From Spirochaetales bacterium (lineage in GTDB: Bacteria; Spirochaetota; Spirochaetia; DSM-27196; PWMO01), in assembly GCA_007130025.1 (NCBI GenBank), contig SLTF01000177.1:1-7754 (forward strand): a stretch of DNA of 7,754 bases, written 5' to 3'. The position numbers and the translations under genes are program-made. Numbering within the stretch: the first letter of the stretch is position 1; each line of letters begins with the position of its first letter. Below are positions 1-5,471 of the stretch, piece after piece. Below the pieces are notes generated by a model. The model was not told the origin of the DNA, did not search any database, and saw only the letters and a program-made list of their open reading frames with translations.

Positions 1-1
1 A

Positions 2-382
2 AAATACCGCGCCATGTGCGAGAACGAGACTCGAGTTGAACACTATCAACTCGACGACGCGGAGTTCGTTTTTGTGGCCTACGGAACTTCGGCGCGGATT
101 GTGAAGAACGCCATCGGAGATCTGCGGGCCCGCGGAATCAAGGCAGGCCTGATTCGCCCCATCACGGTATGGCCCTTTCCGCACGCATCGTTCGCCGCGT
201 TGACCGATCGGGTCAAGGCGGTCATGTCGGTGGAGATGAGCTGTGGACAGATGATTGACGACGTGCGCATCGCGACGGCAGGTCGGTTTCCGGTTGGCTT
301 TCATGGCCGGTCGGGAGGAATGATTCTCGTGCAGCAGGAAGTCGTTGAAGCGTGTGAAGCGATGTTGAAGGAGGTGCAGTAA
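2..382 (+). CDS. 2-oxoacid:ferredoxin oxidoreductase, alpha subunit (VorB/KorA family), C-terminal part
   Basis: This is the last ~126 codons of a gene whose 5' end lies left of the window. The frame is open from base 2, so the ATG at 14 is probably an internal methionine. The family alpha subunit is usually ~350 residues and carries the pyrimidine-side thiamine-binding and transketolase C-terminal domains. The part seen is the C-terminal domain: a VAYGTSARI strand-turn, then GLIRPITVWPFP, then the VEMSCGQM segment and a final GRSGG loop, all typical of 2-oxoisovalerate/2-oxoglutarate ferredoxin oxidoreductases. The complex oxidatively decarboxylates 2-oxoacids to acyl-CoA in the cytoplasm and reduces ferredoxin. 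The TAA stop overlaps the beta subunit ATG (TAATG). The exact substrate cannot be read here; the 2-oxoisovalerate type is preferred because ptb follows in the same operon. Confidence 0.9.
   Translation, partial: KYRAMCENETRVEHYQLDDAEFVFVAYGTSARIVKNAIGDLRARGIKAGLIRPITVWPFPHASFAALTDRVKAVMSVEMSCGQMIDDVRIATAGRFPVGFHGRSGGMILVQQEVVEACEAMLKEVQ
368..375 (+). promoter_or_regulatory. Strong ribosome binding site for the beta subunit
   Basis: AAGGAGGT is a full-length match to the anti-Shine-Dalgarno sequence and lies 6 nt before the ATG at 382. It is embedded in the last codons of the alpha subunit. It fixes the beta start at 382 rather than the second ATG at 388, and shows that this organism uses classical Shine-Dalgarno initiation. 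Confidence 0.9.
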
Positions 383-1140
383 TGGCAATGGTATTTGAGC
401 GCACAAAAGCGCTGACGGACGTCCAGTTTCACTACTGTCCGGGCTGTACCCACGGAATTATTCACCGACTGGTTGGCGAGGTACTCGAAGAGATGAATGA
501 GGTCGGGAACACGATCGGCGTGGCTCCGGTGGGCTGCGCGGTACTCGCCTATCAATACTTCAATTGCGATATGCACGAGGCTGCGCACGGCCGAGCGCCT
601 GCCATGGCAACCGGCGTCAAACGAGTGCACCCCGACGCGATGGTCTTCACCTATCAGGGTGACGGCGACCTCGCTTCGATCGGCACCGCCGAGATTGTCC
701 ATGCGGCCGGGCGGGGAGAGAACATCACGGTGATCTTCGTGAACAATGCCATTTACGGAATGACCGGTGGTCAGATGGCTCCTACTACCATGGTTGGTCA
801 GAAAACCACTACCAGTCCCTTCGGTCGCGATCCGCGCAGCGTCGGCTTTCCCCTGCGGATGTCGGAGATGCTGGCAACCATCGACGGGGCGGCCTTTGTG
901 GAACGCGTCTCGGTTCACAACCCGGCGCACATTCGCAAGGCAAAAAAGGCGATCCGCACCGCCTTCGAGTGCCAGAAGAGCAAGGCGGGATTTTCGCTGG
1001 TAGAAGTGCTCTCAACGTGCCCTACCAACTGGGGCCTCTCACCGCTTGAGTCTCTGGACTGGGTAAAGGAGACCATGATTCCCTACTATCCGCTGGGAAA
1101 TTTCCGTCGTCCGAACGGCGAGGGGGGAAGTGATGCTTGA
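382..1140 (+). CDS. 2-oxoacid:ferredoxin oxidoreductase, beta subunit (thiamine diphosphate binding)
   Basis: This 252-residue protein is full length for the small beta subunits of 2-oxoisovalerate/2-oxoglutarate ferredoxin oxidoreductases (about 250-280). It binds the diphosphate end of thiamine diphosphate and passes electrons toward the iron-sulfur centre. Visible motifs are CPGC at 19-22 and Cys52, which with Cys213 (in STCPTNWG) are candidate cluster ligands. The GDGD of the TPP/Mg motif is at 93-96, followed by NN at 121-122 and IYGMTGGQ. The VEVLSTCPTNWGLSP stretch is characteristic of the branched-chain-type beta subunit. The start at 382 is set by the AAGGAGGT site and overlaps the alpha stop; the end overlaps the gamma start by 8 nt. 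Translational coupling would help equal subunit synthesis. The 2-oxoglutarate type remains an alternative. Confidence 0.93.
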   Translation: MAMVFERTKALTDVQFHYCPGCTHGIIHRLVGEVLEEMNEVGNTIGVAPVGCAVLAYQYFNCDMHEAAHGRAPAMATGVKRVHPDAMVFTYQGDGDLASIGTAEIVHAAGRGENITVIFVNNAIYGMTGGQMAPTTMVGQKTTTSPFGRDPRSVGFPLRMSEMLATIDGAAFVERVSVHNPAHIRKAKKAIRTAFECQKSKAGFSLVEVLSTCPTNWGLSPLESLDWVKETMIPYYPLGNFRRPNGEGGSDA

Positions 1141-1690
1141 AAAATCCATCTGCGCCGGTTTCGGCGGACAGGGTGTGATGTCAATGGGCCGACTCATGGC
1201 CTACACCGCGATGTATCGCGATCTCGAGGTTTCGTGGCTTCCTTCCTATGGTCCGGAGATGCGCGGCGGAACCGCCAACTGCCACGTCATCATTTCCGAT
1301 ACGCTGATCGGCTCTCCGGTGATCGCGCACGACGCCACGAGCGTTCTCGCGTTGAATCTTCCCTCCATGGAGAAGTTTGCCGGTGAGCTGGTGGAGGGAG
1401 GCCTCCTCATCTTCAACAGCTCTCTGATTGAAAAGGCGCCTCCGCGAAACGATGTTCGCGCCGTTGCGGTTCCCGCCAATGCGATCGCTTCGGAGGTGGG
1501 AACGTTGAAAGCGGCGAATATGGTGATGCTGGGCGCCTGGCTCCAGCTGACCGGAGTCCTGGCGCTCGAAGACGTTGTGCTTGCGCTGAAGAAGGTCTTT
1601 GGTCCCTCAAAAGAGCACTTCGTCCCCATGAACGAGACCGCCCTCACGCGGGGAATGGAAGCGGCTGCTGCGGTAGCGTCCACGGTATGA
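1133..1690 (+). CDS. 2-oxoacid:ferredoxin oxidoreductase, gamma subunit
   Basis: This 185-residue protein matches the usual ~180-190 for stand-alone gamma subunits, the domain homologous to pyruvate/ketoisovalerate oxidoreductase catalytic domain POR_gamma. The N-terminal glycine-rich turn GFGGQGV is at 9-15, and the family hallmark PEMRGGTANC is at 41-50. An ATG at 1133 is preferred over the GTG at 1130, because the purine tract AGGGGGGAAG (1121-1130) is then correctly spaced, whereas it would run into the GTG. The gene overlaps the beta stop by 8 nt and its own TGA overlaps the ptb ATG (ATGA). The alanine-rich C-terminal tail looks normal. No ferredoxin-type delta subunit follows; in related operons a small 4Fe-4S protein precedes alpha and would lie outside the window. 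Confidence 0.92.
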   Translation: MLEKSICAGFGGQGVMSMGRLMAYTAMYRDLEVSWLPSYGPEMRGGTANCHVIISDTLIGSPVIAHDATSVLALNLPSMEKFAGELVEGGLLIFNSSLIEKAPPRNDVRAVAVPANAIASEVGTLKAANMVMLGAWLQLTGVLALEDVVLALKKVFGPSKEHFVPMNETALTRGMEAAAAVASTV

Positions 1691-2616
1691 GCGCGATTAC
1701 CGGGTTTCCGCAACTTCTCGCCGCGGCGCGGGCGGGAGCCCGCAGTCGAGCCGCGATTGTCTTTCCCCACGATGAGGAGTCGATGGTAGCCGCGCTCGAG
1801 GCGGCCGCTGAAGGACTCATCACGCCGATTCTTGTCGGCAATCCGGTAAAAATGCGCGAGATTGCCGATGAGGCAGGACTGACCATTCATGGTGTAGCGA
1901 TAGCCGAGGCGAACGACGGCGCGCAGGCGGCGGAGATGGCGGTGCGCCTCGTGCGCAACGGCGAGGCCGACCTCCTCATGAAGGGCCTGGTCGATACCTC
2001 GACGGTGCTGAAAGCGGTACTCAACCCCGAGTACGGACTGCGTACGGGGCGAGTACTCAGTCACGTCGCCGTCTTTGCGGTGCCGGGACGCTCGGGGCTG
2101 CTCCTGGTAAGCGACGCTGCCATGAACATCGCTCCAAACCTCGAGCAGAAGGAGCAGATCATCGTAAACGCGGTAGAGGTTGCTCGTGCGCTTGGGATTC
2201 CGGTGCCGATGGTCGCGATGGTATGCGCAAAGGAGAAGGTCGATCCCAAGATGCCGGCTACCCTGGACGCCCAGGAACTGCACCGTAAGAACGAAACCGG
2301 TGAGATCGCCGGCTGCGTGGTCAGCGGCCCGCTTGCGCTTGACAACGCCGTCAGCGTTGAGGCCGCGCGCCAGAAGGGCATCAGCGATCCGGTTGCCGGG
2401 CACGCCGACATCCTGCTCATGCCCGACATCGAGGCAGGAAACGTGCTGTACAAGGCGCTGGTTTTTCTGGGCGGCGCGGCAAACGCAGGCATCATCGTGG
2501 GTGCGTCGGCACCCATCGTGCTTACCTCACGGGCCGACTCGCACGAGACCAAGCTCAATTCGTTCGCGCTCGCCGTCCTTCACGCGGCGACGCGGTCGGA
2601 GACCGTGCGTCGGTAG
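1687..2616 (+). CDS. ptb: Phosphate butyryltransferase-type phosphate acyltransferase
   Basis: Transfers an acyl group from acyl-CoA to phosphate, giving acyl-phosphate from which a butyrate-kinase-type enzyme can make ATP. At 309 residues it is the normal Ptb length (~300). Conserved blocks of the phosphate acetyl/butyryltransferase family are present: LMKGLVDT (97-104), SDAAMNIAPNLEQK (142-155), SGPLALDNAVS (213-223), SDPVAGHADILL (233-244) followed by PDIEAGN, and APIVLTSRADS (275-285). There is no convincing Shine-Dalgarno site ahead of the ATG. It overlaps the gamma stop as ATGA, so it should be translated by coupling. The operon position suggests the substrates are the acyl-CoAs made by the oxidoreductase (isobutyryl-, isovaleryl-CoA), which is inference. 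A general phosphate acetyltransferase is less likely because the GPLALDNAVS block favours Ptb. No butyrate kinase gene follows. Confidence 0.92.
   Translation: MSAITGFPQLLAAARAGARSRAAIVFPHDEESMVAALEAAAEGLITPILVGNPVKMREIADEAGLTIHGVAIAEANDGAQAAEMAVRLVRNGEADLLMKGLVDTSTVLKAVLNPEYGLRTGRVLSHVAVFAVPGRSGLLLVSDAAMNIAPNLEQKEQIIVNAVEVARALGIPVPMVAMVCAKEKVDPKMPATLDAQELHRKNETGEIAGCVVSGPLALDNAVSVEAARQKGISDPVAGHADILLMPDIEAGNVLYKALVFLGGAANAGIIVGASAPIVLTSRADSHETKLNSFALAVLHAATRSETVRR
2591..2607. other. GC-rich hairpin at the convergent ptb/dehydrogenase junction
   Basis: A 7-bp stem (2591-2597 with 2601-2607, one G-U pair) closes a GGA loop inside the last codons of ptb and 19 nt beyond the stop of the opposing dehydrogenase. 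Neither strand has a T-run after it, so it is not a standard intrinsic terminator. It may still slow polymerase or protect the 3' end of the dehydrogenase mRNA. Confidence 0.3.
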
Positions 2617-2625
2617 AACCTCGAG

Positions 2626-3603
2626 TCAGTAGGCGGTGTGCGGATCGGCTTCGGAGATCAGCTCGCCGCGTTCAAGCCACGCCCTCAGGTTCTCCGCGGT
2701 TTCGCGCGCGCAGCGTTCCGCGGAGAGCCGCGTAAATCCGGCGGTGTGCGGAGAGAGCAGCACGTTGGGGAGGGTTTCGAACGGGAATCGCGACGGCGCA
2801 CCGGTTGGGCTTCCCTGGGGATAGTCGTACCAGGTGTCGATAGCGGCACCTCGCAGCACGCCGTCCCGGCACGCATTGAACAGCGCTTCCTCATCGATTA
2901 CGTCACCCCGTCCAACGTTCACCAGAAGCGCTCCGTGCATTCGCTCGAGTCGCGCTGAGTCAATCAAGCCTCGCGTTTCTTCGGTTGACGGAAGGGTCAC
3001 TACCACAATCTCGGCACCGTCGATTGCCTCATCGATGTCGTACACCATGCGATCGTAGTACCGCGGAAGCTCTTTCACCGGTGTGCGCTTGAATCCGGTT
3101 ATCGTGCAGTCAAAGGCTTTGAGATAGCGCGCCGCAAAATGACCGATTTCTCCGGCGCCGATCATGGCAACGCGCTTCTCCTGGATGCACTCCCACGTAT
3201 CGTCAAGACCGCGACCGATCCAGAAACCGTGCCAGCGGTGCTCTTTGAGGTCGTTGTGGTATTCAATGATCTTCCCGGAAAACGCCAGAATCATTGCGAC
3301 TGCCCGTTCGGCGACACCGGCCGAGTTCCCGTGACTGTTCCCAAGGCGAATGCCCCGGGCTTTGATGGTATCCAGGGGAAAGTGGGTGATGCCGGTCATC
3401 GGCAGAAGGATCGCCTTGAGGTTGGGTGCGGCATCAACAATTTCCTGCGATATCCTGGGGGACACAATGACTTCAACGCTCTTCAGCGTTTCTGGATCAG
3501 GATTTTCGTCATGGGTGAAGGTCACATTGGGGTAGTGACTGCGAAGACGAGGAAGCTCTTCGTTCCAGACGCCGGAAGGCTTTTGCAGAAACAGTACGGT
3601 CAT
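2626..3603 (-). CDS. D-isomer specific 2-hydroxyacid dehydrogenase
   Basis: A 325-residue cytoplasmic enzyme expected to interconvert a 2-oxoacid and a D-2-hydroxyacid using a nicotinamide coenzyme. The Rossmann motif GAGEIG is at 149-154, the substrate/catalytic Arg is at 232 in NVGRGDVID, and the catalytic His286 is in SPHTAGF. The usual catalytic Glu of the LDVFE-type motif is replaced: the segment reads AIDTWYDYP (254-262), with Tyr259 at that place. The loop after the second Rossmann strand reads GFKRTP (170-175) instead of ending in Asp, which points to NADP(H). The ATG at 3603 is chosen because AGGAGA lies just upstream and the N-terminus TVLFLQKPS starts a normal first strand; the reading frame extends further upstream to 3717 but that stretch lacks family similarity. 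The gene is convergent with ptb. The substrate is unknown; branched-chain 2-oxoacids are plausible from the context. Confidence 0.88.
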   Translation of the reverse strand: MTVLFLQKPSGVWNEELPRLRSHYPNVTFTHDENPDPETLKSVEVIVSPRISQEIVDAAPNLKAILLPMTGITHFPLDTIKARGIRLGNSHGNSAGVAERAVAMILAFSGKIIEYHNDLKEHRWHGFWIGRGLDDTWECIQEKRVAMIGAGEIGHFAARYLKAFDCTITGFKRTPVKELPRYYDRMVYDIDEAIDGAEIVVVTLPSTEETRGLIDSARLERMHGALLVNVGRGDVIDEEALFNACRDGVLRGAAIDTWYDYPQGSPTGAPSRFPFETLPNVLLSPHTAGFTRLSAERCARETAENLRAWLERGELISEADPHTAY

Positions 3604-3632
3604 GAGAATCTCCTGAAGCTGATATGGCCGAC

Positions 3633-3638
3633 AGTATA
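3633..3638 (-). promoter_or_regulatory. Candidate -10 element for the dehydrogenase
   Basis: TATACT on the minus strand matches the -10 consensus at 5 of 6 positions. It would start RNA near 3626, giving a leader of roughly 20 nt that includes the AGGAGA ribosome site. The 17-nt-spaced -35 hexamer (3656-3661, TTCCGT) is poor, so an activator or alternative sigma factor might be needed. Confidence 0.4.
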
Positions 3639-3697
3639 GGGGGAATCGTGTAAAAACGGAACCCGATGGTACCGACCCCGGTTTGATTCTCCGACCA

Positions 3698-3712
3698 CCC
3701 GGCGCCACCGGG
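3698..3712. other. Short GC hairpin in the dehydrogenase-fabH intergenic region
   Basis: CCCGG (3698-3702) and CCGGG (3708-3712) can pair around a 5-nt loop. Stems this short are expected in GC-rich DNA. It is recorded because it sits between the two divergent promoters. Confidence 0.2.
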
Positions 3713-3716
3713 CGCA

Positions 3717-3735
3717 TGTCGGCTCTTGACCGACA
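3717..3735. promoter_or_regulatory. Inverted repeat TGTCGG-N7-CCGACA, candidate operator over the fabH -35
   Basis: Perfect 6-bp arms at 3717-3722 and 3730-3735 flank 7 nt. The 19-bp element overlaps the proposed fabH -35 hexamer (3726-3731), which is where a repressor of the TetR or MarR type could block polymerase. The core CCGAC recurs at 3628, 3672 and 3691 in the same intergenic region. No regulator gene is next to it in the window, so the binding protein is unknown. Confidence 0.35.
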
Positions 3736-3754
3736 CGGGTGTGGAGCTTAGTAT
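3726..3754 (+). promoter_or_regulatory. Candidate fabH promoter
   Basis: TTGACC (3726-3731, 5 of 6 to consensus) and TAGTAT (3749-3754, 4 of 6) are separated by exactly 17 nt. The -10 element ends only 9 nt before the fabH ATG, so RNA would begin about 2-4 nt ahead of the start codon, an essentially leaderless message. The alternative is a promoter further upstream with GGAG (3743-3746) transcribed as part of a leader. Confidence 0.45.
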
Positions 3755-3763
3755 GGATGCACC

Positions 3764-4747
3764 ATGACCACCGGCATCACCGCGATTGGCTGTGCCGTGC
3801 CAAGTCGCATCGTTACCAACGAAGAGCTCACCCGTACCGTCGATACATCCGACGAATGGATCGTCTCTCACACGGGCATCCGTGAACGGCGAATCGTGGC
3901 CGAGGGGCAGGCTGCCAGCGATCTTGCCGTGGAAGCGGCGGAAGTCGCGCTTCAGCGGCGCGGCATTGCGGCGGACGACATCGACATGATCATCGTGGCC
4001 ACCTCCTCGGGTGACTACCCATTTCCGGCCACCGCGTGCATTGTTCAGCATCGGCTTGGATGTACCCGTGCAGCCGCCTTTGATCTTGCGGCGGGCTGTA
4101 CCGGCTTTGTCTACGCGTTCGAAACCGCCCGCGCCTTCATCGAGTCGGGCGGGGCACAGAAGATCCTCGTCATCGGCAGTGAAGTGCTCACCAGCATCAC
4201 CAACTGGGCGGACCGGAACTCCTGCGTGCTCTTTGGAGACGCTGCGGGTGCGGTTGTCATCGAGTCGCTGGAGGGTATGGCAGGGCACCGCATCGTGAGA
4301 TCGTGGCTCCGTTCCGACGGCAGTGGAGAACTCGCCCTGATGAGACCGGTGGGAGGATCACGGACGCCCTTTGATCCGAGCCGCCACGGCCCCGCCGATA
4401 TGCAGATTCATATGAATGGGCGCAAGGTCTATCTTTTTGCGGTTGACGCCATCGTGCGTACTATCCAGCAGCTGTGCGAACAACAGGGCATCGAACCCTC
4501 CGACCTCGGGTGGATCGTGCCGCATCAGGCCAACCTTCGCATCATCGAGGCGGCGGCCAAACGCCTGCGTCTGCCGGTCGAGCGCTTCTATATCAACATG
4601 GACCGATACGCCAACACCTCGGCAGCTTCAATTCCACTCGCCCTTGACGAGATGATCGAGCGGAAACTGGTTCAACAGGGCCAGTGGGTGCTGGCGGTGG
4701 GGTTTGGTGCGGGATTGACGTACGGCGGAAACCTCATCGCCTGGTAA
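3764..4747 (+). CDS. fabH: Beta-ketoacyl-ACP synthase III (KAS III)
   Basis: Condenses an acyl-CoA primer with malonyl-ACP, the first step of type II fatty acid synthesis. The 327-residue protein aligns from end to end with the 317-residue E. coli FabH as I recall that sequence. The catalytic triad is complete: Cys112 in AAGCTGF, His254 in VPHQANLRI, and Asn284 in ANTSAAS. CoA-contacting Trp32 and Arg151 are kept, while E. coli Arg36 is His here (SHTGIRERR). Phe87 of the dimer-contributed acyl pocket is present. The ATG at 3764 is the only sensible start, since an in-frame stop lies at 3749-3751, but it has no proper Shine-Dalgarno site. It stands apart from other fab genes. Primer preference (acetyl or branched) cannot be read from sequence; the nearby branched-chain oxidoreductase makes isobutyryl-type primers plausible. 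Confidence 0.95.
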   Translation: MTTGITAIGCAVPSRIVTNEELTRTVDTSDEWIVSHTGIRERRIVAEGQAASDLAVEAAEVALQRRGIAADDIDMIIVATSSGDYPFPATACIVQHRLGCTRAAAFDLAAGCTGFVYAFETARAFIESGGAQKILVIGSEVLTSITNWADRNSCVLFGDAAGAVVIESLEGMAGHRIVRSWLRSDGSGELALMRPVGGSRTPFDPSRHGPADMQIHMNGRKVYLFAVDAIVRTIQQLCEQQGIEPSDLGWIVPHQANLRIIEAAAKRLRLPVERFYINMDRYANTSAASIPLALDEMIERKLVQQGQWVLAVGFGAGLTYGGNLIAW

Positions 4748-4754
4748 GGCAGCC

Positions 4755-5453
4755 TCACCGGAACGTGCGTACGTTGTAGATCGAGCGTCGGCGAAATTTC
4801 TGCAGATAGCGATTTCGCCCGGTGAGCGCCACCAGAAACCCGTAGACAAACCCTCCGATGTGGGCGAAATAGGCCACGTTATCAAACCGTCCCGCAACAA
4901 TTACGAAATAGCCCGAAAAGAACTGCAGTACTGCCCAGACCAGAAGAAACACAAACGCGGGAAGCCGCGCCGGCATCAGGAAGATGCCGATCGGAATAAG
5001 GGTGGTCACTCGAGCAAGCGGAAACAGCACAAGGTAGGCACCAAGGACGGCGGAAATCGACCCGGAGGCTCCGATGATGGGCGTAGTCAGGTCGGGGGCA
5101 AAGAGGATCTGCACCAGAATGGAGAGCGCTCCAGCCACAAGGTAAAAAAACAGATAGCGAACATGACCGAGCGCGTCTTCCACGTTGTCCCCAAAGACCA
5201 GCAGAAACAGCATATTTCCCAGGAAATGAACAAACCCGCCGTGGAAGAAGAGGGTTGTGAACGGCGTGTACCAGAACTCCAGTGGCGACGCCATCAGTCG
5301 GTCCGCGATGAACGCGTACTCCATGGTGAAGGATAGCGCCTGTGCGTCGGGCAGCATGACCTGCCGGGCAAACACCGCGATGTTGACGCCAAGGAAGAGC
5401 AGGTTGAAAAACGGAAACGACTTTGATCGAATATGGTCGCGAATTGGAATCAT
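4755..5453 (-). CDS. Rhomboid family intramembrane serine protease
   Basis: A 232-residue inner-membrane protein with about six hydrophobic helices, the compact bacterial rhomboid form. The nucleophile is Ser130 in GASGSISAVLGAY and the partner is His198 in AHIGGFVYG. The HGGFVHFLGNM block (71-81) supplies the conserved His and Asn80 of the oxyanion region. All catalytic parts are intact, so it should cleave transmembrane or membrane-proximal segments of other proteins. The ATG at 5453 is preceded by GGGGAG at 5-nt spacing. It begins 18 nt after the stop of the exported hydrolase gene, so the two are probably co-transcribed. It ends in a basic tail (KFRRRS, 219-224) likely in the cytoplasm. 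It is convergent with fabH, 7 nt apart. Its substrate is unknown. It is not obviously a rhombosortase, since no GlyGly-CTERM protein is encoded here. Confidence 0.92.
   Translation of the reverse strand: MIPIRDHIRSKSFPFFNLLFLGVNIAVFARQVMLPDAQALSFTMEYAFIADRLMASPLEFWYTPFTTLFFHGGFVHFLGNMLFLLVFGDNVEDALGHVRYLFFYLVAGALSILVQILFAPDLTTPIIGASGSISAVLGAYLVLFPLARVTTLIPIGIFLMPARLPAFVFLLVWAVLQFFSGYFVIVAGRFDNVAYFAHIGGFVYGFLVALTGRNRYLQKFRRRSIYNVRTFR
4790..4819. other. 8-bp inverted repeat just beyond the fabH stop, within the rhomboid 3' end
   Basis: GGCGAAAT (4790-4797) and ATTTCGCC (4812-4819) are perfect complements around a 14-nt loop. The hairpin would lie ~43 nt past the fabH stop in a fabH transcript, and inside the coding region for the rhomboid transcript. 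No T-run follows on either strand, so it is not a canonical terminator, but it could stabilise or end the fabH 3' region. Confidence 0.3.
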
Positions 5454-5471
5454 GACTGCTCCCCGGTGCGC

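Noticed and set aside
1130..1132. GTG at 1130 as the start of the gamma subunit
   Set aside because: The purine-rich ribosome site runs right into it, while the ATG three bases later has correct spacing.
1246..2403. Long open frame (about 385 codons) on the minus strand across the gamma subunit and ptb
   Set aside because: It lies antisense to two clearly coding genes, is Arg/Ser/His-rich without domain pattern, and is explained by GC-rich codon bias of the genuine frame.
3604..3717. N-terminal extension of the dehydrogenase to an ATG at 3717
   Set aside because: The 38 extra residues show no family similarity and would read through the TATACT -10 and AGGAGA ribosome site that serve the ATG at 3603.
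4790..4819. Intrinsic terminator for fabH
   Set aside because: Stem is only 8 bp with a 14-nt loop and no T-run follows; kept as an inverted repeat only.
4860..5336. Open plus-strand frame of 158 codons opposite the rhomboid gene
   Set aside because: Composition (Lys, Gln, Asn, His rich) is what the antisense of a membrane protein gene yields; the rhomboid on the other strand has an intact active site.
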